Shown here one piece after another: positions 1-8,960 of a stretch of DNA of 64,000 nucleotides. Source of the stretch: Curtobacterium sp. ER1/6 (GTDB taxonomy: Bacteria > Actinomycetota > Actinomycetes > Actinomycetales > Microbacteriaceae); the NCBI RefSeq assembly GCF_001742745.1, contig NZ_MJAK01000008.1:95666-159665 (forward strand). Direction: 5' to 3'. The notes below the pieces were generated by a model, which searched no databases, was not told the origin of the DNA, and was given only the letters and a program-made list of their open reading frames with translations. The position numbers and the translations under genes are program-made. The stretch's first letter is position 1. Each line of letters opens with the position of its first letter.

Positions 1-2
1 GT

Positions 3-473
3 ACCGCCGTGAACGACACCTCTTCCGTCGTCGCCACGGCCACGATCTACGGGCGCCAGGCGACCGACACCGCGGTCGTCGTCAAGCTGGTCCGGACCCT
101 CATGATCATCCCGATCGTCGTCGGGCTCGCCGGTCTGGAGGCCCGCCGCACCGCCCGCTCGCGGCCCGCCTCCGTCGACGGCCCGGGTCGCGCCGGGGGC
201 GTCCGCGTGTTCCGGTTGGTGCCGTGGTTCCTGGTCGGCTTCCTCGTCGTGGTGCTGCTCCGGACCGTCGGGGTCCTGCCCGCGTCGGTGGCCCCGGGGT
301 TCTCCACCGCGGCCACCTTCCTCATCACGGTGGCGCTCGCCGCGGTCGGGGTCTCGACGGACTTCGCGGCGCTGCGCCGTGCCGGGTTCCGTCCGATGCT
401 GCTCGGCATCGCGCTCTGGGTGCTCGTCGCGGTCACGAGTCTCGGGGTGCAGGCGGCCTTCGGGCAGCTCTGA
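3..473 (+). CDS. YeiH-family putative sulfate exporter, C-terminal part (5' end outside window)
   Basis: The reading frame is open to the left edge, so this is the last ~157 codons of a longer gene (family members are about 330-400 aa). The visible part begins TAVNDTSSVVAT, matching the conserved region before the last membrane helices of the YeiH/UPF0324 family. Three or four hydrophobic segments follow, separated by a short basic loop rich in Arg and Pro. The family is annotated as putative inner-membrane exporters of sulfate or related anions; the substrate is not proven. A GTG at 9 is an internal codon, not a start. Stop at 471-473; no partner gene is visible downstream. Confidence 0.7.
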   Translation, partial: TAVNDTSSVVATATIYGRQATDTAVVVKLVRTLMIIPIVVGLAGLEARRTARSRPASVDGPGRAGGVRVFRLVPWFLVGFLVVVLLRTVGVLPASVAPGFSTAATFLITVALAAVGVSTDFAALRRAGFRPMLLGIALWVLVAVTSLGVQAAFGQL

Positions 474-667
474 CGCGGGAGCGGGAGCGGGAGTGGGATC
501 GGGCGCTGGCAGCCGCCTGGCGCTGGGCGCTCCCGCGCAACCGGAGGCACGTTGCGCCACGCGATCCCGTGGCGCGACGTGCCGAGCGTTGTGCGGGCCG
601 TCACCGGCCACACGACGGACGGGAGGCGCGGTACCAACCGGCGCCGCCCTCCCTCGCAGGCTCGGTC

Positions 668-714
668 GGCGCGCCCCGCGCGACGCTTCGCGTCGCCGCT
701 GAGCGGGGCGCGCC
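668..714. terminator. GC-rich stem-loop downstream of the ABC exporter permease
   Basis: Arms GGCGCGCCCCGC (668-679) and GCGGGGCGCGCC (703-714) are perfect inverted repeats, with a smaller hairpin inside the loop. It lies 25 bases past the stop of the permease on the minus strand and between that gene and the exporter fragment, so it could serve both. There is no clear U-tract, as is common in high-GC actinobacteria. Confidence 0.5.
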
Positions 715-738
715 CGTCCGTCCGTCCGTCCGGCGGTG

Positions 739-1815
739 TCAGCCCCGGATCGCCTCCGCCAGCTTCACCCGCCCGCCGGTCCGCAGCAGCGCGTTCTCGT
801 AGATGCGTGCACCCACGGCGACCACGACGACGACCGACGCGGCGACGACCACGAGCGACAGGATCGGCTCCCACCACTCGGCGGTCCCGAGGAAGATCCG
901 CATCGGCATCCCGATCGGCGCACTGAACGGGACGTACGACATGATCCCCACGATCGTCTGGTCGTCCGCCGCCGAGACGATGAGGATGTACGGGATCATC
1001 ACGAGCAGCATGACCGGCATCGTCACGCTGCCGACGTCCTCCTGGCGGGAGACCAGCACGGCGGACGCGGCGAACAGCGCGGCGATGAGCACGAACCCGA
1101 CGGCGAAGAAGCCGACGAACCAGAGCACGCTCGGACCGAGCATCGAGAAGAAGTTGGTCTGCCCGGTCACGGCGAGTGCCACGGCGCCGGCGATCGCGAT
1201 CGCGATGATCTGCGCGAAGGCCATGATGCTGCTGCCGAGCACCTTCCCGGCGAGCAGGGCCCGCGCGGGGATCGCGGCCATCAGGATCTCCACGACCCGT
1301 GTCGACTTCTCCTCGACGACGCTCTGTGCGATCGACGACCCGAAGGTCACCGCGGAGGTGAAGAAGACGACACCGAACAGGATGCCGATGGCGGACACCA
1401 GACCCGCCGACAGGGCGCCGGGCTCCAGGAGCTCCACCCTGGGCGCGACGCTGAGGGCCTGGACGACGTCGGTCGGGGCGTCCTCGAGACCGACGACCTC
1501 GTAGCCGATCACGTCGTCCGACGGCACGATCGCGGCGTCGACGTCACCGCTGCGCACCAGGCGTTCCGCCTGTGCGACGGTCCGCGTCGGTGTGACGGAC
1601 AACCCGTCGTCGGAGCGGATCGAGACGCCGTCGACCACCGCGACCGGCGTGGTGTCGTCCGCGGTCGCCTTGCCGACGATGCCGGCGATCACGACGGACG
1701 CGACGACGGCCAGCACCAGGATCGCGGCCGAGACGACGAAGGCCTTGCTGCGGACCCGCGCCTGGATCTCGCGGACGGTGACGAGCCGGACGGCGTCGAC
1801 GAAGTGGCTGGTCAT
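739..1815 (-). CDS. ABC-2 type exporter permease (NatB-like)
   Basis: 358 aa membrane subunit of an ABC exporter. An N-terminal helix (about residues 25-48, after TVREIQARVRSKAF) is followed by a large extracytoplasmic region rich in Asp and Val (about 50-150), then five or six hydrophobic segments to the C-terminus. This is the layout of the ABC-2 NatB/YhaP-type permeases. Its ATG overlaps the stop of the upstream ATPase gene (ATGA, 1812-1815), so the two are translationally coupled and should form one exporter. The substrate cannot be read from sequence; NatAB-type systems export sodium, peptides or lipophilic compounds. Confidence 0.85.
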   Translation of the reverse strand: MTSHFVDAVRLVTVREIQARVRSKAFVVSAAILVLAVVASVVIAGIVGKATADDTTPVAVVDGVSIRSDDGLSVTPTRTVAQAERLVRSGDVDAAIVPSDDVIGYEVVGLEDAPTDVVQALSVAPRVELLEPGALSAGLVSAIGILFGVVFFTSAVTFGSSIAQSVVEEKSTRVVEILMAAIPARALLAGKVLGSSIMAFAQIIAIAIAGAVALAVTGQTNFFSMLGPSVLWFVGFFAVGFVLIAALFAASAVLVSRQEDVGSVTMPVMLLVMIPYILIVSAADDQTIVGIMSYVPFSAPIGMPMRIFLGTAEWWEPILSLVVVAASVVVVVAVGARIYENALLRTGGRVKLAEAIRG

Positions 1816-2693
1816 CGGACGACCTCCCGGAAGACCTCGCTGAGACGGGGGACCCGCGGGGCGAAGGACCCCACGGTGCCGTGCTGGACGGCGCGCTGCA
1901 GGACACGCTGCGCCGTGTGGTCGTCGGCCTCGAACACGGCGTACCCGCCGTCGAACTCGCGGACGGTGACACCGGCCTCGTCACGGAGCCAGGCGACGTC
2001 GCCGTCGACGAGGAGCTCCCACGCGGCCGGTCCGGCGTTCCGGCGGAGTTCCTCCTGCGGCCCGGCGGCGCGGATGGTGCCGTCGGCGATCACGACCACG
2101 TCGTCGCAGAGCCGTTCGACGACGTCGAGCTGGTGGCTCGAGAAGAGCACCGGCACACCCTTGGCGGCGTGCTCGCGGAGGACACCGAGCACCGTGTCGA
2201 CGGCCATCGGGTCGAGGCCCGAGAACGGCTCGTCGAGCACGAGCACCTCGGGGTCGTGCACGAGCGCCGCGGCGACCTGCACGCGCTGCTGGTTGCCGAG
2301 CGAGAGCTTCTCGACGGCGTCGCCGGCGTGCTGGCCCAGGTCGAGACGCTCGAGCAGCGCGGTCGTGCGCTGACCGGCGGTCCGCTTGTCGACGCCGTGG
2401 AGGCGCGCGAGGTAGGTGATCTGCTCGGCGACCGGCATCTTCGGGTACAGCCCGCGTTCCTCGGGCATGTAACCGAACCGCCGACGGTCGGCCGGACCGA
2501 CCTCGGTGCCGTCGATCGACACGCGACCGGCATCGGCCTGCAGGACGCCGAGCAGGATCCGCATGGTCGTCGTCTTGCCGGCGCCGTTGCCGCCGACGAA
2601 GCCGGTCAACCGACCGCTGCCGACCGTGAACCCCACGTCGTCGAGCACCCGGCGGTCGCCGAAGTGCTTCGTGACCCCTTCGATGGTGAGCAT
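1812..2693 (-). CDS. ABC exporter ATP-binding subunit (NatA-like)
   Basis: 293 aa. Walker A GGNGAGKTT lies at about residues 34-42, the signature appears as LSLGNQQRVQ, and Walker B as VLVLDEPFSG. The C-terminal ~80 aa beyond the nucleotide-binding domain match the extra domain of NatA/DrrA-type exporters. I start at the ATG at 2693, preceded by GGAAGGGGAAC; the frame is open further upstream but lacks family similarity there. It pairs with the permease downstream. The genes upstream encode a histidine kinase and LuxR-type regulator reading the same way, an arrangement typical of drug- or peptide-responsive exporters, so control by that pair is likely (inference). Confidence 0.88.
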   Translation of the reverse strand: MLTIEGVTKHFGDRRVLDDVGFTVGSGRLTGFVGGNGAGKTTTMRILLGVLQADAGRVSIDGTEVGPADRRRFGYMPEERGLYPKMPVAEQITYLARLHGVDKRTAGQRTTALLERLDLGQHAGDAVEKLSLGNQQRVQVAAALVHDPEVLVLDEPFSGLDPMAVDTVLGVLREHAAKGVPVLFSSHQLDVVERLCDDVVVIADGTIRAAGPQEELRRNAGPAAWELLVDGDVAWLRDEAGVTVREFDGGYAVFEADDHTAQRVLQRAVQHGTVGSFAPRVPRLSEVFREVVR

Positions 2694-2758
2694 CGCCCGT
2701 TCCCCTTCCGCCGGCGGTCCTCGCCGACGTCTCGACGCTACGGGCCGGGAGGCGCGGC

Positions 2759-2780
2759 CCGCCTCCGGCGGGAGGCGGGA
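2759..2780 (-). terminator. Stem-loop between response regulator and ABC exporter genes
   Basis: CCCGCCTCC (2759-2767) pairs with GGAGGCGGG (2772-2780) across a short loop, inside the 130-base gap after the response-regulator stop. It may end or attenuate the two-component transcript before the exporter genes. Confidence 0.4.
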
Positions 2781-2823
2781 CTTCCCGCCGTCCCGACTCC
2801 ACCGCACGGGGGAGCGGGGTCCG

Positions 2824-3543
2824 TCAGCCCGCGGAGGCGACGCCGCGCTCGAAGGCCCAGACGACCGCCTGGATCCGGTCGCGGACCCCGGTCTTCTGCA
2901 AGACGTTCGACACGTGGGTCTTCACGGTGGCCTCGCCCACGAAGAGCTCGCGGGCGATCTCGGCGTTGCTCAGCCCCCGGGCGAGCAGCCGGAGCACCTC
3001 GGCCTCCCGCTCGGTCAGGCCCGCTGCCGCGACGGGGTCCGCACCGGCGGTCACGGGCTCGCCGCCCGACGGTGCCCCGGCGTGGTCGCTGGTCGGACAG
3101 CCGGGGCCGTGGCCGGCGGTCGCCCGACTGATGACCCGTCGGGTGACGTCCGGGGCGAGCAGGGCGTCCCCGGCCGCGACGGTGCGGACGGCGTCGATCA
3201 GCCGTTCGGGGGAGGCGTTCTTGAGCAGGAAGCCGCTCGCCCCCGCCTCGAGTGCCGCGAAGAGCGCCTCGTCGTCGTCGAAGGTGGTCAGTACCAGGAC
3301 GGCCGGCGGCTCCGGGAGGGCACCGATGCGCCGCGCGGCCTCGAGCCCGTCGATGCCGGGCATCTGCACGTCGAGGCAGACGACGTCGGGTCGGAGGGCG
3401 ACGACGGCCTCGACTGCGGCGGCTCCGTTCGCGGCCTCGCCGACCACCCGGAAGCCGGGTTCGGACTCGAGGATGACGCGGAAGCCCGCCCGGACCAGGT
3501 CCTGGTCGTCCGCGAGCACGATCGTCAGGTCGTCGGCAGCCAT
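2824..3543 (-). CDS. NarL/LuxR-family response regulator
   Basis: 239 aa. The receiver domain (residues 5-125) has the acidic pocket D12/D13, phospho-acceptor D58 in VVCLDVQMPG, and the conserved Thr/Lys region (LTTFDDD, FLLKNA). A ~45-residue Gly/Pro-rich linker leads to a LuxR-type helix-turn-helix (about 172-235: LTEREAEVLRLLARG, then ELFVGEATVKTHVSN). The chosen ATG (3543) overlaps the 3' end of the kinase gene by 19 bases, so the two are coupled. Its cognate kinase is the adjacent gene, and the ABC exporter downstream is the most likely target (inference from position). Confidence 0.92.
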   Translation of the reverse strand: MAADDLTIVLADDQDLVRAGFRVILESEPGFRVVGEAANGAAAVEAVVALRPDVVCLDVQMPGIDGLEAARRIGALPEPPAVLVLTTFDDDEALFAALEAGASGFLLKNASPERLIDAVRTVAAGDALLAPDVTRRVISRATAGHGPGCPTSDHAGAPSGGEPVTAGADPVAAAGLTEREAEVLRLLARGLSNAEIARELFVGEATVKTHVSNVLQKTGVRDRIQAVVWAFERGVASAG

Positions 3544-4802
3544 GCCCGCACCAGGTACCCTCCCCGGGCGCGGGGCCCGATCTCGATCCGGCCACCGACC
3601 GCGGCCACGCGTTCGCGCATGCCGACGTGCCCGAGTCCGCTGCCGCTCGTGTCGCGCGCCGCGCCGGCCCCGTGCCCGTCGTCGGCGACCTCGACCTCGA
3701 TGCCGTCGTCGAGGTACCGCAGCCGCAGGTCGGCCCGCGCCGTCGGCCCGGCGTGCTTGAGGACGTTCGTGACGGCCTCCTGCGCGATCCGGAAGGCGAC
3801 GGCCCCGACGGTCGGCGGGACCGGACGGTCCGTGCCGACCACGACGTACCCGGCAGCGTGGCCGGCGGTGCGCGCTGCCTCGACGAGCTCCGGCATCCGT
3901 CCGAGCCCGGCGGTGCTGGGCGCCGTGTCCGTCGGGCCCGCTCCGCCCGCGGTCCGGTCGTCCTCGCGCAGGGTGCCGAGCATCCGCCGGAGTTCCTCGA
4001 CCGCCGTCCGGGCGCTGTCCTCGACCACGCCGAGCGACACCGTTGCCTGGGCGGGGTCGCGGTCGACCACCCGTCGGGCGGCGCCGGCCTGCACGCCCAT
4101 CAGCGAGACGTGGTGCGCGACGACGTCGTGCAGTTCGCGGGCGATCCGGACGCGCTCGAGCGTCACGGCCTGGGCTGCCGTCCGCTCTCGCTCCGCCGCG
4201 AGCTCGTCCGTGCGCTCCGCCAGCTGGTGCTTGGCGAGGGCGGCCGACCAGGCTCGGTTGCCGGCGTACCAGGCGCCGCCGAAGTACAGGACGTTGATGA
4301 GGACGTTGACGAGCGAGTACGCGACGTAGGGCGGGATGAGCGCGTCGTCGTCGTTCGGCAGGGCGCTCGGCACCGACCACCCGAACGAGATGGCGAGGAA
4401 GAGCCAGGCGAACATGCCGCCGATCACGACCCAGCGGACGACCTCGGAGCGGACGCGGTCGGAGCACCACGCGCCGACCGTGTAGAGCGCGATGAAGAGG
4501 GTGAAGTTGACGAGGACGATCTCGGGCACGTGGAGCAGCTGCGTCGCCGTGAAGGCCAGCGCGGACACGACGGCGACCGTCATCGGCCAGCGGCGGCGGA
4601 ACACGATCGGTGCGGCGTTCGCGACCACCATGAGCGCGGAGACCCACCACGCTGCCTGCTCGTCACCGTAGACCCCGGCCGCGCCGTACAGCGTCGTCGT
4701 CAGCGAGAGGCCGACGCCGAGGACGAGTGCGAGCAGGGCGTCCTGCCGGTGCTCCCGGCGCCCGACGGGCAGCCTCGACCACTCCTCCGTCGTCCGCCCC
4801 AT
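3525..4802 (-). CDS. Sensor histidine kinase (HisKA_3 type)
   Basis: 425 aa from the ATG at 4802; a GTG at 4811, just beyond the MFS stop, would add three residues. Five or six hydrophobic segments occupy residues 20-180, followed by a short coiled coil and the HisKA_3 box RIARELHDVVAHH with the likely phosphorylated His at about 225. The HATPase domain shows EAVTNVLKHA (N box) and GLGHVGMRERV (G box). There is no separate extracellular sensor domain, so sensing probably occurs through the membrane helices, as in LiaS/DesK-like kinases. It directly precedes its regulator and lies next to an ABC-2 exporter. Confidence 0.9.
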   Translation of the reverse strand: MGRTTEEWSRLPVGRREHRQDALLALVLGVGLSLTTTLYGAAGVYGDEQAAWWVSALMVVANAAPIVFRRRWPMTVAVVSALAFTATQLLHVPEIVLVNFTLFIALYTVGAWCSDRVRSEVVRWVVIGGMFAWLFLAISFGWSVPSALPNDDDALIPPYVAYSLVNVLINVLYFGGAWYAGNRAWSAALAKHQLAERTDELAAERERTAAQAVTLERVRIARELHDVVAHHVSLMGVQAGAARRVVDRDPAQATVSLGVVEDSARTAVEELRRMLGTLREDDRTAGGAGPTDTAPSTAGLGRMPELVEAARTAGHAAGYVVVGTDRPVPPTVGAVAFRIAQEAVTNVLKHAGPTARADLRLRYLDDGIEVEVADDGHGAGAARDTSGSGLGHVGMRERVAAVGGRIEIGPRARGGYLVRAWLPTT

Positions 4803-4812
4803 GCGGTCCACG

Positions 4813-5970
4813 CTAGCGGGTGGCGACCGTCGTCCGCAGGTCCCCGGTGCGGAGCGAGAGCCCCGACGACACCGCGACGAGCGCGGCCGCGGCCACGGAC
4901 GTCGTGGTCGTCCCGACCGTCCCGACGAGCACCCCGGCCACCGCGGCGCCGACGGCCTGCCCGGCGACGAGCACGACGAACAGGACCGAGGTGCCCGCTG
5001 CGACCTGCTCGGGGTCGATCGCCGCGGTCCAGGCGATCAGCGCGCCGGTCGCCGCGGTGTACCCCCAGCCGAACAGGGCGCAGGCCGCGAGTGCGACCGC
5101 GACCGACCCCGGCAGGAGCCCGAGCGCGAGCACCGCCCCCGCGGCCACGGTCGTCGTCAGCACCCACTGACGTCGGGGCGACATCGCACTCGTCCACCGC
5201 GCCGTCGCCGCGACGGTCGAACCACCGACACCGAGCGCGATCCACGCGACCACCGTCGCCGTCGTCGGGACCCCGGCGTCGACCAGCGTCGATCGGCCGT
5301 AGGTCCAGACGACGGCCGACCCCGCGCCGAAGAGCAGCGCGACGACGACCGGGACCGTCTGCGCGACGAACCACGACCTCCCGGGGAGCGCCGGGGTCCC
5401 GCCGCGCTCCGGACGGCCCGCGGCGAGGAACAGCACGGCGCCGACGGCGAGCGTGAGGACGCCGGCCACCGCCCATGCGGTGCGCCACTCCGGCAGCAGC
5501 ACGAGTGCGAGGACCCCGGCCGCGACGAGTCCCGGCCCGGTCCCCGAGTTCACCACCGCCTGCGCCCGCCCGCGACGGTCCGCCGGGATGCGGTCGGTCA
5601 CGAGCTGCACCATCGCCGGCGACGCCAGGCCCGCCCCGGCCGAGGCGACGACGGCGGCGGTCCCGAACACCGCGGTCGTCGGGCTCGACGCCATCACGAG
5701 CGCACCGACGCCGGCGGTGAGGGTCGCGGCGACGACGAGCCACCGCGCCGCCCGTGCCGCGAGCACGGACCCCGCGACGGCACCGACGCAGTAGACGACG
5801 GAGGCGCCGGACGACACCGCGCCACCGACGTCCGCGCAGAACCCGAGGTCGTGCTGCACGTCGGGCAGGAACAGCCCGTACGCCAGGCGCACGAGCCCGT
5901 AGGTCGCGGCGACGAGTCCGAGTCCGGCGACGAGCAGGAGGCGGTCCGACAATGAAAACGATCGTTTCAC
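4813..5970 (-). CDS. MFS transporter
   Basis: 385 aa with about twelve hydrophobic segments and the two-halves pattern of the major facilitator superfamily (RIPADRRGRAQAVVNSGTGPG at the central region). It resembles YbfB/YjiJ or sugar-efflux-like MFS proteins; the substrate is not predictable. The start is GTG at 5970, which sits inside the palindrome at 5956-5967 shared with the divergent TetR gene, so the TetR protein probably represses this transporter. A TTG slightly downstream is an alternative start. The kinase gene follows two bases after the stop, so some readthrough is likely. Confidence 0.82.
   Translation of the reverse strand: MKRSFSLSDRLLLVAGLGLVAATYGLVRLAYGLFLPDVQHDLGFCADVGGAVSSGASVVYCVGAVAGSVLAARAARWLVVAATLTAGVGALVMASSPTTAVFGTAAVVASAGAGLASPAMVQLVTDRIPADRRGRAQAVVNSGTGPGLVAAGVLALVLLPEWRTAWAVAGVLTLAVGAVLFLAAGRPERGGTPALPGRSWFVAQTVPVVVALLFGAGSAVVWTYGRSTLVDAGVPTTATVVAWIALGVGGSTVAATARWTSAMSPRRQWVLTTTVAAGAVLALGLLPGSVAVALAACALFGWGYTAATGALIAWTAAIDPEQVAAGTSVLFVVLVAGQAVGAAVAGVLVGTVGTTTTSVAAAALVAVSSGLSLRTGDLRTTVATR
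5956..5967. promoter_or_regulatory. Probable TetR operator
   Basis: AAACGATCGTTT is a perfect 12-base palindrome between the divergent MFS and TetR genes. It overlaps the MFS start codon region and lies about 15 bases upstream of the TAGGCT -10 box (5982-5987) of the TetR gene, so a bound repressor could block both. Confidence 0.6.
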
Positions 5971-5993
5971 TTGTACGACCCTAGGCTGGCTGC

Positions 5994-6548
5994 GTGGTGA
6001 TGCGTCCAGGGACCGAGCAGCGGGTGCTCGACGCCGCCGAGGAGCTCTTCTTCACCCGGGGGATCGCGGCGACCCCGATCGACGCCGTCCTCGAGCGCGC
6101 GGGGGTGTCGTCGGCGACGCTCTACCGGGGGTACCCGAGCAAGGAGGCACTCGTCGCCGCGGCCCTCGACCGCCGCCACGACGAGTGGACCGCGGCCTGG
6201 GACCGTGCGGTCGATCGGGCGACGGACGACCGCGCACGGTTGCTCGCCGTGTTCGACGCGCTCGACGCGTTCCGGTCCACCCCGACGGGCTCGCGCTGGT
6301 GCGCCTTCCTCGGCACCGCGGCCGAGTACGTGGATGCGCCGCATGAGCTCCGGACCGTCCTCGACCGCGAGACCGACACGCTCCGACGGCGGCTCACCGA
6401 GGCGGCCCGCCCGCTCGTCGGCGACGGTGCTCCGGCGCTCGCCGCACAGCTCCTGCTCGTCGTGTCGGGATCGCTCGCGATGCGCCTCCGCGACCCGGGC
6501 GCCGACTCCGCGACCGCCCGCGCGGTCGCGGAGGCGCTCCTTCCCTGA
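5994..6548 (+). CDS. TetR-family transcriptional regulator
   Basis: 184 aa. The N-terminal TetR helix-turn-helix is plain (residues 8-55: RVLDAAEELFFTRGI, then AGVSSATLYRGYPSKEAL). The C-terminal ligand domain resembles TetR_C proteins that control MFS efflux genes. The start is GTG at 5994, with another GTG and an ATG directly after. TAGGCT (5982-5987) ends exactly six bases before the GTG, pointing to a leaderless transcript. It is divergent from the MFS gene with a 12-base palindrome between them; self-regulation plus control of the transporter is the simplest reading. Confidence 0.9.
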   Translation: MVMRPGTEQRVLDAAEELFFTRGIAATPIDAVLERAGVSSATLYRGYPSKEALVAAALDRRHDEWTAAWDRAVDRATDDRARLLAVFDALDAFRSTPTGSRWCAFLGTAAEYVDAPHELRTVLDRETDTLRRRLTEAARPLVGDGAPALAAQLLLVVSGSLAMRLRDPGADSATARAVAEALLP

Positions 6549-6615
6549 GCGTTCCCACGGCTCCGTCCGGGCGGATGCGCAGCGGGGCACCCCTCCCGCC
6601 CGACACGATGAGCAC

Positions 6616-7512
6616 GTGCCGACCCCGTCCCGCGCCACGACGATCACCCGTCGCGCGCTCCTCGCCGCCGGCGGCTCGCTGCTCCTGGCCGGTGGGGCGT
6701 TCGAGGCGGTCGACCAGCGGCTCCTCCCCGGTCGGTCGACGATGTACCGCGTGCTCGGCCTCGACGGTCCCGCCGGCAGGATCCCGGACGTGCCGCCGGT
6801 GCCCTCGACCTCGGGCACGTTCGTCTCCGCGGCACGGGGCGGTCGGACGGTGGGCTGGACGATCGCCGCACCGCCCTCGGCGACGCCGCTGCCCGTCGCG
6901 GTCGCCCTGCACGGGTACGGCGGCGACCACCGCACCTTCTCCGGGAACGCGCTCGGGTACGACCGCTTCCTCGCCGCGCACCTGCGCAGCGGGGGCGCGC
7001 CGTTCGCCGTCGCGGCGGTCGACGGGGGCAACCGGTACTGGCACCGCCGTGCCGACGGGGACGACCCGGCGTCGATGGTCGTCGACGAGTTCCTGCCGCT
7101 CCTGGGTGACCGCGGCCTCGACACCACGCGGCTCGGCCTGACCGGCAACTCGATGGGCGGCTACGGCGCACTGCACCTCGGTGGTGTGCTCGGCGCCGAG
7201 CGCGTGCGGGTCGTCGCAGCGCTCAGCCCGGCCCTCTGGACGACCGCCGGGGACACCGCCCGCGGTGCGTTCGACGACGCGGCGGACTTCCGGGCGAACA
7301 CCGTGCTCGGCCGGCAGCGCGCGCTCGACGGGGTCGCGGTGCGGGTCGACTGCGGCACCGGGGACGGTTTCGAGCCCGCGGTGCGGGCCTACCGCGAGGG
7401 TTTCCGAGTCGCCCCGGCCGGCGGCCTCGAGCCCGGCGGCCACGACCGCGCCTACTGGCGCCGGACGGCGCCGGACCAGATCGCGTTCCTGGGTCGGCAC
7501 CTGACCGCCTGA
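6616..7512 (+). CDS. Exported alpha/beta-hydrolase (esterase), probable Tat substrate
   Basis: 298 aa from GTG at 6616. The N-terminus carries a twin-arginine-like signal (TRRALLAAGGSLLLAGG, residues 11-27). The hydrolase fold is shown by VAVALHGYGGDH (oxyanion region), the nucleophile motif GNSMGG with Ser179, and GGHDRAYW near the C-terminus supplying the His. It belongs to the esterase D / feruloyl-esterase-like group; the natural substrate is unknown. The region between 6205 and 6615 in the same frame is open but overlaps the TetR gene and has no family similarity. A strong bidirectional terminator follows. Confidence 0.82.
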   Translation: MPTPSRATTITRRALLAAGGSLLLAGGAFEAVDQRLLPGRSTMYRVLGLDGPAGRIPDVPPVPSTSGTFVSAARGGRTVGWTIAAPPSATPLPVAVALHGYGGDHRTFSGNALGYDRFLAAHLRSGGAPFAVAAVDGGNRYWHRRADGDDPASMVVDEFLPLLGDRGLDTTRLGLTGNSMGGYGALHLGGVLGAERVRVVAALSPALWTTAGDTARGAFDDAADFRANTVLGRQRALDGVAVRVDCGTGDGFEPAVRAYREGFRVAPAGGLEPGGHDRAYWRRTAPDQIAFLGRHLTA

Positions 7513-7526
7513 GCGAGCCGTGGACG

Positions 7527-7582
7527 GACGGGAGGCCCGCCCAGGGTGACGCACGCGCGTCACCCTGGGCGGGCCTCCCGTC
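7527..7582. terminator. Perfect 25-bp bidirectional terminator hairpin
   Basis: Arms at 7527-7551 and 7558-7582 are perfectly complementary over 25 bases (both outer ends GACGGGAGGC/GCCTCCCGTC) with a six-base loop. It sits between the convergent esterase and peroxiredoxin genes. The outer motif recurs in other hairpins of the window. Confidence 0.8.
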
Positions 7583-7611
7583 GGACCGCGGTGCCCGCGT
7601 CGCAGGCGGGT

Positions 7612-8283
7612 TCAGCTCGCCGGAGCGAGCTGCTCGTCGACGGCGGCGAGCACCTCGGCGACCTCGGTCCGGGTCGTGTAGTCGACGTGCACGTCCGCGA
7701 ACCGCACCGTGCCCGCCGCGTCGATGACGAACACGGACGGGAACGGGATCGCCGCGGTGTCGTCCGCGTTGCTGTCGGCGACGTCGAAGCCGAGCCGGGT
7801 GTGCGCACCGCGGGCGGCGTCGCTCGGCGCGGTGACGATGCCGAAGCGGCCCGCCAGCGCGTTCTCGGGGTCGGTCAGCACCGGGAAGGCGAGCTCGCCG
7901 TTCGCGATCGACTGCTCGGCCGCCTCCGGCGTCTGGGGCGACACCGCGACGAGCTGCACCCCGCGCTCCCGCAGGGCCGGCAGGAGTTCCTGCTGGTAGG
8001 TGCGCAGCGTGATGTTGCAGTACGGGCACCAGGCGCCGCGGTAGAACACGAGGACGGTGGGGGCATCGCCGCGGACGCCCGCCAACGAGGTCGCGGAGCC
8101 CGTCGGGGTGACGAGCGGGGCGTCGGGTGCGTCGTCGCCGACCGCGACGACCCCGTCGGGCACGCCCGCGGCCCGCAGGTCGGCCTGCTCACCGTCGAAG
8201 ACCGCGGACAGCTCCGGGCCGATCTGCGCGGTGAAGCCCGCGTTGAACTCGTCCACCTGGCGGGCGATGGTCTGGTCGGTCAC
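7612..8283 (-). CDS. AhpC/TSA-family peroxiredoxin
   Basis: 223 aa. The thioredoxin-fold redox motif is YRGAWCPYCN with C86 and C89, as in the peroxiredoxin-like AhpC/TSA proteins that have a CxxC-type site. The N-terminal ~60 residues are helical and acidic. I choose GTG at 8283 because GAGGAGAAC precedes it; the frame is open for 34 more codons, Arg-rich and without similarity. It should reduce peroxides in the cytoplasm using thiol donors. It stands alone and is convergent with the esterase. Confidence 0.85.
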   Translation of the reverse strand: MTDQTIARQVDEFNAGFTAQIGPELSAVFDGEQADLRAAGVPDGVVAVGDDAPDAPLVTPTGSATSLAGVRGDAPTVLVFYRGAWCPYCNITLRTYQQELLPALRERGVQLVAVSPQTPEAAEQSIANGELAFPVLTDPENALAGRFGIVTAPSDAARGAHTRLGFDVADSNADDTAAIPFPSVFVIDAAGTVRFADVHVDYTTRTEVAEVLAAVDEQLAPAS

Positions 8284-8430
8284 GTCGTTCTCCTCGGGTC
8301 CGGGACGCATCCGGCGACGGCGCCGGTGGGGTGAGCGTAGGCACCGCGGTGCGCCGCCGGCACGGGTGGCGTCACGCGGCGTCATCGACGAGCCGGGACC
8401 GCCGAGCCACCGCCGTGCAGCCGCGACCGC

Positions 8431-8892
8431 TCAGGCGCGACCGCGGTTGCGCCGCCGGATCTCCTTCGGCGCCCGCCCGGCCAGGAACGACCGCGCGGGG
8501 TCGACCAGGAACCCCTGCCGCAGCGCCTCGCGGCCGACGAGCATGCGGAAGCCCATCTGGTCGCGGTTGCTCAGCGTGACCTCGGCGTCGATCGTGCGAC
8601 CGGCCAGGGTGATCGGCGTGAGGACGACGATCCGCTCCTGGGTGTGCCCGGTGGAGCTCCGGACGGTGCGTCGGTCGTGCACGGCGCACTCGTGCGTGAC
8701 CGCGTCGGCGTCGGTGTCCTGCCACGGGTGCACCGAGAACCGCACCCGGTCGCCGGGCAGCTCCTCGAGGTCGAACGCGTGGAGCGCCGAGCTGCGTGCG
8801 CCGGTGTCGAGCTTCACCTTGATCCACGGCAGGTCCAGCCCGGGCAGGGCAGCCCACTCACGCCAACCTGCGATCGTCGTGTTCCGGGCCAT
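8431..8892 (-). CDS. RimB-like ATP-dependent zinc protease domain protein (PF05618 family)
   Basis: 153 aa. It opens AGWREWAALPGLDLPWIKVKLD and continues with TGARSSALHAFDLEEL, the aspartic-protease-like core of the putative zinc protease / RimB family, with DxGA near residue 30 and a C-terminal MLVGREAL motif. In Pseudomonas the family member RimB trims glutamates added to ribosomal protein S6 by RimK. Here the gene is divergent from a rimK homologue with only 68 bases between start codons, so the same add-and-trim partnership is likely (inference). The ATG at 8892 is chosen; an ATG six codons upstream lacks a better ribosome site. Confidence 0.82.
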   Translation of the reverse strand: MARNTTIAGWREWAALPGLDLPWIKVKLDTGARSSALHAFDLEELPGDRVRFSVHPWQDTDADAVTHECAVHDRRTVRSSTGHTQERIVVLTPITLAGRTIDAEVTLSNRDQMGFRMLVGREALRQGFLVDPARSFLAGRAPKEIRRRNRGRA

Positions 8893-8960
8893 GGCCCCAT
8901 CCTGTCGCATGCTTGGATGGGACGTCGCCGTCGTCGTCCTCGAACCCGTGGAGCACCCCG

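Noticed and set aside
736..2373. Long plus-strand ORF (545 codons) opposite the ABC exporter
   Set aside because: His/Arg/Asp-rich low-complexity product antisense to two clear genes; a high-GC shadow.
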